Position numbers and translations under genes: made by a program
NCBI GenBank assembly: GCA_037157565.1
Contig: JAZHRO010000036.1
Location: 21,750,501-21,814,500 of the forward strand
DNA length: 64,000 nt
Source: Thalassia testudinum
Lineage: Eukaryota > Streptophyta > Magnoliopsida > Alismatales > Hydrocharitaceae
Direction: 5' to 3'
The notes under the pieces: generated by a model
Databases searched by the model: none
What the model was told of the DNA's origin: nothing
The model's input: the letters and a program-made list of their open reading frames with translations, nothing else
Shown here: piece after piece, positions 58,106 through 64,000 of the stretch
How positions within the stretch are numbered: position 1 is the first letter of the stretch
Layout of the letters: each line of letters opens with the position of its first letter

Positions 58106-59740
58106 CTAGGCTTCTGGTTTAGTGGTGTGCAACCCAAGACCAAAGTGTTGGACAATGGGTAACGATGGTTCAATAGGTGCGGTTGTCCACTTAACATCTA
58201 GCTCAGAAAAATAATCAGTTATTTCGAGCTTGGGTTGCATGTGAAAGATATCGTAAGGGTCCTGGTAGAAAGTAGGTGGTTTCAGGTTAATAGGTGCCCT
58301 TAGATCCAAATTCAAAGTTCCCTCAGAATTAGCCTCCCAAATTTTTTATTTCAACTATTCTATCTTCCAACATCAAGGGCTTAGGCTCTGGGACCTCTAG
58401 TATATCATTCACCCCATATGATTCTCCCAAGTCCAGAAATCATGGCTGAATCAAGATTGACTTGGGCATAATAATCTCAGAAGTTAGCTCTTCAGGGTGC
58501 AGATGAGGAATGGGATCACTAATTGAATCATCAAGTAAATGAGGATTCGAATCCTCCAAGTTAGCCCCAACCAAATCAAAATCTTTAATGACTGGGTTAT
58601 CACATGGTTCATCATGCTCCTTGAGCCCAATTGTCTCACTAAAATCATCTTCCTTAAGCTCAAGTGAGACTTCACTAAGAGATTCCTCACCCTCAGAATC
58701 AAAGAATCCATGATCCTCATTTACATATGTCTCAAAATCATATGTCATTTCATGGTCCATGGAGACATTTTTTGTCATTCCCTGGCTCTAGGAGCTCAGG
58801 TGAGAAACTCGATTCATCCTCAAAGGGTTGCTCTAGCCCAACCTGGTCATCTCCAATCTCAGAATATGTATCCCCCCAACAGGCGCCTGAGCGGGCTCAA
58901 ACATTGACTCTCCTAAAGGGGGTTCATCTTGAGAATCATCCCAAGATTTGACTAGGGCAACCACGAATTTCATCCTCAACCTCGACAATTTCCAAAGAAG
59001 AAACTCACCCAGGTCCCTATTCCTAACACTTTGGAGCAAATCCAATAAAGAACTATTAAGTTCATTAATCATTTTGATCATAGGCTCCAGTGCTTCAATG
59101 CATAGTGTTGGCTAAGCTTCTAAAGATTGTATAGTGTTTCTGAAATTAGCCAACACCCTATCATGGATCTAGTTCACCTGAACCGAGTGGTTCGATTCAC
59201 ATTTGGGTGGGTTTTGGTTAAATCTAGGGGAGTCAAGATGTCAAGGTTCTCGGGTCCCTCCCTGAAAGTAGGTCGTTCTAGGTTATTCAAAGGATGGTGG
59301 GAAACTATTTTCAATGGAATACTGGGGAGGGCAGGTGTTATAATCATTATATCCTTCCTGATTGTAGATCGTGTTGGTTTGGTCATCAAAGGATGGAGAT
59401 CTATAATCATTGTAGGTTTGAGAAGGATAGCAATCATAGTTTTATTATCTAGGGTTAGGCCATGGACATTGGTGTCCGGATTCGTATCCCCAATCAAAGT
59501 TATCCTAGCTAGTGGATGGGTAATTACAAGTCAAGTCGGGATAGTAATCATCTTGGGGATAAGTGGTGGTAGGATGATAGGATTGGAAATGTGTAAAAGA
59601 TGTGGAAGGATACATTGTGGAAGTAAGGAGGGAAAACAAAATAGAGAAAGGTGCCCTATAGTACAAGCAATCAACCCTGTCCTTAGGTGGGTTAGCCTAA
59701 AGACCTACAGACTCCCAGGACTCGTCTTGAGATTATAAAC
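58106..59740 (-). pseudogene. Decayed acidic ORF of element C
   Basis: The first part (59740 to about 59180) reads in pieces as YYPDLTCNYPS, SFDDQTNTIYNQEGYNDYN, QYSIENSFPPSFE, Tyr/Pro/Asn-rich. A helical part follows at 59100-58990 (MIKMINELNSSLLDLLQSV). Then come acidic frames at 58440-58778 (DFETYVNEDHGFFDSEGEES, LDDSISDPIPHLHPEEL) and 58106-58315 (YQDPYDIFHMQPKLEITDYF). Stops and shifts break it. Same plan as the ORF at 47716-49404 and broadly like D's acidic tail, but without D's EYLQCLTN domain. Unknown function; position suggests a gag replacement. Confidence 0.55.
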
Positions 59741-60847
59741 GATTCAGTCTACTTTTATCAGGTCAATCCAACCAGTTAGAAGGAGAGACTAAGGAGAAGG
59801 TTCTTCCTTTGGCATGCACCTCCGATTCCTAGTGTACCCCCCAACCACGGTCGTTTGACGCTACTCCCCTAGCTAGACATCAGGTGGACCAGCACAAGCA
59901 GATTAATCGAAAAAAAAAATCTCCGTCTGAGCCCCGAAGTGCAAATCAATCCTTAAGGCCAACGTCTACTCAGTTTTAATTAGGCTTGGGATGATTATGC
60001 TCTTGAAATGTGATGGGCCCTTTAGATGGGTTGTACCCATAATGATGAATTAAAATGTGTGTGCATGCACAACCAGGGTTTGCAAACAAGGTTATTTGAT
60101 GATGTGTCTTTTAGGGTTTAACCTTGTTTAGTAGCTTTTAGGGCTTAATCTTAGGTATATTCAATCAAATTTAGAACACTCCAAGTTTTATAAGCATTAG
60201 TGATGATATATTCCTTTAGAAATCATAGAAAAAATGTGGAGTGCCTGGTTCAGCCCTAAGAATCAACCCTAAGTGGCAAGCTACTTGGTGAATCGCTTTA
60301 ATTTGAGTGGTGCAGCCCAAACAAATCAATCAATTGGCCTATTTGCACCACAGATTAAGGCACACAATGTCTTAGCCTAATCAGATTTCTACTCACTTAT
60401 TTGTTGTGAGTTGAAGTGTACCAGGCCCACAGGTTAGATCCCGGTTAAGTGGTAGAATCAAAGTGGACTGGTGTGCCTTAAGTCGAGAGTTGTGGGTGTT
60501 AAGTTGTGTCACTTTTAGAAAATCCGACAATCAAATAACACTTTTTTTATTTTTTTTTATTTATGTGGATGGCGAGGTGAGTGGAGGTGGCCAACAAACA
60601 ACCAAATCTATCCTAGGGCTTATAAAAAGCACCTAAGTTGATTTGGGTTTGAGTTATTAGGTTATGAATGAAAAGTAAGGTAGGGGTGGTGTGGGGGACA
60701 CTTACAGAACCTTCATCCTCACTTTTCTCCGATCTAACCGCTTTGGCCCACCTCAGAAGAGTACCTGCAATCACAATAAGATCAGAGAAAAAGTGAGATA
60801 AAAGTTAGGTACGGCGAAAAAAAACACAGAAAAAAAAATAGAGCATT
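59741..60847 (-). other. Leader region of C
   Basis: Non-coding between PBS and ORF. Poly-T/poly-A runs at 60541-60562. No intron could be assigned with confidence. Confidence 0.5.
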
Positions 60848-60871
60848 GCCTCCGAGGCAATGGCACCAAAA
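60848..60871 (-). other. Primer binding site of C
   Basis: Minus strand TTTTGGTGCCATTGCCTCGG, close to the tRNA-Asp complement TGGCGCCGTTGCCGGGGA, beside the LTR end. Confidence 0.75.
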
Positions 60872-62419
60872 TGATCGCATGTGTTTCGTAAGTTTGAAAT
60901 CAAGGTTACAAGTAACCCGTTGTCGTAGTTGCAAAACTTATGGTCAGAAAAAATTTATACCAAAACTCCAAGGGAGTCCCTAGTCGAACACGGTGAGGTG
61001 AACATTTGGTTTTGAAAATCCATGCTTTTATTTGTTTTTGGTCATTTTTATCTTTTTTAATTTTTTTTGTATTTTTATCAAGAAAGAGATTAGGTTGATG
61101 TAAACTTTATCTAATTGCAAAAATATAAGAGAGAGAGGGAGAAAGAGAGAGAGAGAGAAACAATCATCTATTCATGAAGAAATGTTTGTTATAACTATGA
61201 AAGCGTAAAAAGATAGAATGAGGTGAGAGAAATCCCCCTCGACGGTTACTCAGAGGACGACTCACTCTGACGTTGCCCGGAGGAAGGTGGTGAGGAGCGG
61301 GACGAAAGAGGATGAAGCAGGAGGATGGAGGATGGGGTAGGATGACGTCATGGTGAGGATCTTCTTCTCGAAATGCAGTGAGAGGAGAATCACGGAATGC
61401 TCCATGAATGGGGATGAGAGGTGGGAAAACTATTTGGTTTTCTACTCTAGAGGAGCATCCCGGGCTTGGGACAAGCTCTTTCTAGAGCCTTGGTGGTGGT
61501 GAGAGGAAGAAAGGAAGAGATGGTTTGGAATGGTGGTGGGTAGGTCCTTTTATAGTGGAGGAGGAAGAACAAATTTGCATCTGGGTCATTACTGACATCC
61601 ATAAACGTCGCTGTAGCTATTGCTGAAGATCCGCCTTTCAATTCCTCTTGCTGGCACGCGCAGACCATTAGTGACAGCTGCAAGCATCACTAAAGGCCAA
61701 CATCACTGAAGATCCACGCCCGCCCCACTGGTGCGTGCATCACACGCTGCGGGCTTCACATGCCCATGCTCCTCGCGCCGTGTCACGCATGCATGCGCTG
61801 GCATGCGCTGCGCTGCTACTACATGCAGCTGTAGCTGTGCGTAGTGCATTGCTACTGCACAGGGCTATGGCTGTGCGCGGTGCACTGCTACTGCGTGAGG
61901 CTGCGGCTGTGCGTGTGCGCTGCTCTTGGCTGACGTTGGGTAGCCTGGATGGCGCCACATGGTTCCACCTAAGCCGTCCATTCTTCTTTCTTTTGTAAAG
62001 GGTGCCACGATGCTCAGATCGAGATGATTCCCGTGTTGCTGGACTGCGATCATTGCTCCAGATTCATCCGTAAGGTCCGATTTTCCATCTGAAACCTGTA
62101 TGGATGTCACATTGCCCCCTGGCTGTTGATCTTCCTCGAACTTCGTACAATGCTACAGCTCTCCGATCTAGATGATTTCAGAGGCATTAGACTCCGATCA
62201 TCATCCTAATCAGATCCATATGGTTCGATCATCCATCTGAGGCCCTGAAATAAGTCTTCTTCTCTCCTAACCATAAAAAGGACCTAATTAACCTAAAATA
62301 TATACTACTCTTAATGCAGAATGATGCATGCTATGCAATATTTATAACATGAAATGCAAATCTAAGCCTAGGAACATGCATGAATAGGCATTTTAACCTA
62401 AATAGATCTATCTATATCA
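60872..62419 (-). repeat. 5' LTR of C
   Basis: Minus-strand TGATATAGATAGATC to CATGCGATCA. Contents as in the left copy; TATA near 61545-61555; (GA)n run at 61131-61158. It differs from the left LTR at many positions, so C is not recent. Confidence 0.85.
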
Positions 62420-62424
62420 GCAAC

Positions 62425-63030
62425 AAAAAGGAGTGCCTTGTGTTGGTGTGAGATATAGTCAAAACCTCCGAATTTATTTAGAAGGTCCCACCCAAAAATG
62501 CGAGAGAGTAATCGGGGAAGAGGTTTGAGGTTCTTGCATGGCAGGGTACCAAGATTTTTGACATATTTTTCTAGTAGGACTAATTCTTGATTGATGACTT
62601 CTTAGCCATATTGCCTCAAAATGTCATTGAAGTCATTTCCCTCATTAGGGATGGCAAGAGGGGCAGAAATAGAATCAGAGTTGATATGGATTTCATGCCC
62701 AAATAAATGGGTATGTAACTCAAGTTCATCATTGTTGTAGTCTTCAACAATGTTGCCATAGAAAAGTCGAACAAGATCAGGAAACACGCCAATAGTTCCA
62801 ACACCAGAATAGAACTATTGGTCAAAATAGTGGAAGAGATGAAGGGTTTCAAAATGTTCCTGAAGGTTTAGATGGGAAAAGTCATTCCATACAAAGAATC
62901 GAAGGCTCTTGACTTTGGCATTTGCGAAACGATGAAATCGCTATCTAGCGATGTCGCCACGCAGTTGGTCAGCCAAATAGGTGAAAGAGGAGGTGGAAGA
63001 GCCCTCGGCTTGCTTCCGACGAGGAGGCAT
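62425..63030 (-). pseudogene. H protein, N-terminal half (split by C)
   Basis: Starts MPPRRKQAEGSSTSSF at 63030 on the minus strand. Then, with one stop (TAG near 62944), RFFVWNDFSHLNLQEHFETL, VFPDLVRLFYGNIVEDYNND, a beta-rich VxGxxIxxxxxx segment (LFGHEIHINSDSISAPLAI), another stop near 62605, and LPCKNLKPLPRLLSRIFGWD to YISHQHKALLFV. LVRLFYGN followed by a segment ending in IP..G is the signature of the putative plant transposon protein family. Element C interrupts it after FV. Two stops besides the insertion make it dead. Confidence 0.6.
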
Positions 63031-64000
63031 TTTAGGCGGGTTGGGTGGTTGGGTTTTGGAGGGAGGGGTTCGGTGTTTGAGGGTAGAACACTTGCAAAAA
63101 CAATCCCACACCAGTCATTCAACCAATAAGGCAATATAGTGCCATACATGCACACAACATTGATACTAGAAAACAACGAAAAAAATTATGTGGCAGTATG
63201 CCTTGAGGCAATACAACTTGCCATAATGTTGTGGCAATATACCTTTGAACTTAAGCCACTAAGATGTCGGCTTGAATCACTTGAGGTAATACCCTTGCCA
63301 TTAAGAACCAAAAAGATATACATTCATGCTACATAAGAAAAAGGTTCCAAGCTATAGGTTTTGTTCTAGGGTTTTAGTTCCTAGGGCAAAAATAAGCACG
63401 ATGGAAGAGGAAACCTTAAACGATTTGTTCATCAAAAAGAAGAGACAAGTTGAGGGCTTTAAAAGGACTCGAGCAAAGCAGTGGAGATGCCCTAAGGGTT
63501 TAAGAGGTTACACCCATGGAGGAGGGTCTCCAGACATGCAGACGAGGAGTGGGGGCACTCGCGTAGGAGAGCAGCTATGTCGCCAGTTGTCAAGGAGGCA
63601 GAGCGGTCGTCTAATGGCGAGATGAGTAGCACCAACTTGTAGCCGTCGCTCATCAGGTAGGAGAGAAAGGTCTTAGGGATTTTGGCATGGGGGAAGTGGG
63701 ACCTCAACGAGTGGGATTTTATATCCCAAGGGGTTGAGTAAGTCTCCCCCTATAGTTAGGGAAATTTTCATTGCAAAACCATCTAGAGAATAGATGCGAA
63801 GCAGCAGATTTTGGCCAGATCAGACGTCTGAAGATGTCATCAAATGTCGGGATTGTCCATTTGGGATTTTAACCCTTTTGATGGCATCGTCTGTTTTTAT
63901 TACCAGACGATTTACCTAACAACTAATTAAAAATTTAGACGTCTGATTTCTGCAGACATACCTCCTTAGAAAATGGTTTATTCTCCAGGTTGTCATCCGA
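63031..64000 (-). other. Upstream part of H or adjoining DNA
   Basis: No gene recognised. Minus strand near 63750 reads GGGGGAGACTTACTCAACCCC, resembling the PPT-LTR junction of H, and AGACGTCT motifs recur at 63820-63830 and 63935-63945 with ATTACCAGACGA between, so LTR-related sequence of the H type is likely here. Short frames (such as 63326-63625) have no recognisable match. LTR ends and PBS could not be fixed. Confidence 0.4.

Larger units (their letters stand above)
54937..62419 (-). mobile_element. Element C: complete pol-less LTR retrotransposon
   Basis: Two LTRs of about 1.54 kb (54937-56474 and 60872-62419), a tRNA-Asp-type PBS next to the right LTR and a PPT next to the left LTR show a whole element on the minus strand, 7.48 kb. 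The flanking pentamers GCGGC (54932-54936) and GCAAC (62420-62424) differ by two transitions and are a plausible decayed target duplication. Its insertion separates two halves of one reading frame. The internal region has a broken acidic ORF and no pol. Confidence 0.88.

Noticed and set aside
59127..59738. 203-codon plus-strand frame
   Set aside because: Antisense to the Tyr/Pro-rich start of the C ORF; Val/Ile/Gly-rich content is the expected mirror translation.

Overview
This is repeat-rich nuclear DNA from a flowering plant. It contains nested Ty3/gypsy LTR retrotransposons with tRNA-Asp-type primer sites and an Athila-type pol. It also holds fragments of plant genes (a TGA-type bZIP factor, a quinone oxidoreductase-like exon, a DUF863-like exon). 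I found no tRNA or rRNA gene, no CRISPR array, no bacterial-style operon and no complete ordinary host gene. The species cannot be named from the sequence.

Layout. 1-2356: minus-strand remains of an element (E) with an orphan ORF, carrying a C-type LTR fragment at the window edge. 2357-7670: the 5' LTR of E on the minus strand, split by a solo LTR (J, 4776-7429) with a perfect 5-bp target duplication. 7671-9770: truncated Athila-like element A (gag, protease, start of RT), into which E had inserted. 9781-9953: a small antisense LTR fragment. 9954-16535: Athila element B, whose truncated 5' LTR is fused directly to RT, RNase H and integrase, followed by a full 3' LTR. 16536-18928: no recognisable gene. 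18929-36253: element D, a tandem LTR-internal-LTR-internal-LTR array flanked by TTAAT on both sides. Its two internals each carry the same intact 617-codon ORF and no pol. 36254-43440: low-copy-looking DNA with three unrelated host-gene fragments. 43441-52493: a pile of LTR pieces (F, I, C-type, G1, G2) around a decayed ORF. 52494-63037: element H (minus strand), whose ORF is split by the complete 7.5-kb element C (minus strand). 63038-64000: upstream part of H or adjoining DNA.

How the parts relate. B has the enzymes, now broken. C and D have LTRs, primer sites and polypurine tracts but no polymerase, only acidic ORFs. B, C and D share the same terminal polypurine tract, a second copy of it about 1.2-1.3 kb upstream, and repeated hairpin-like blocks between the two. 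The simplest reading is a partnership in which Athila-type enzymes mobilised pol-less elements. The LTRs of D, E, F and G also share a promoter like that of plant snRNA genes: a USE-like box 24-26 bp before a TATA box. The orphan protein family (D, with a decayed relative in E) and this promoter are the least explained features here.
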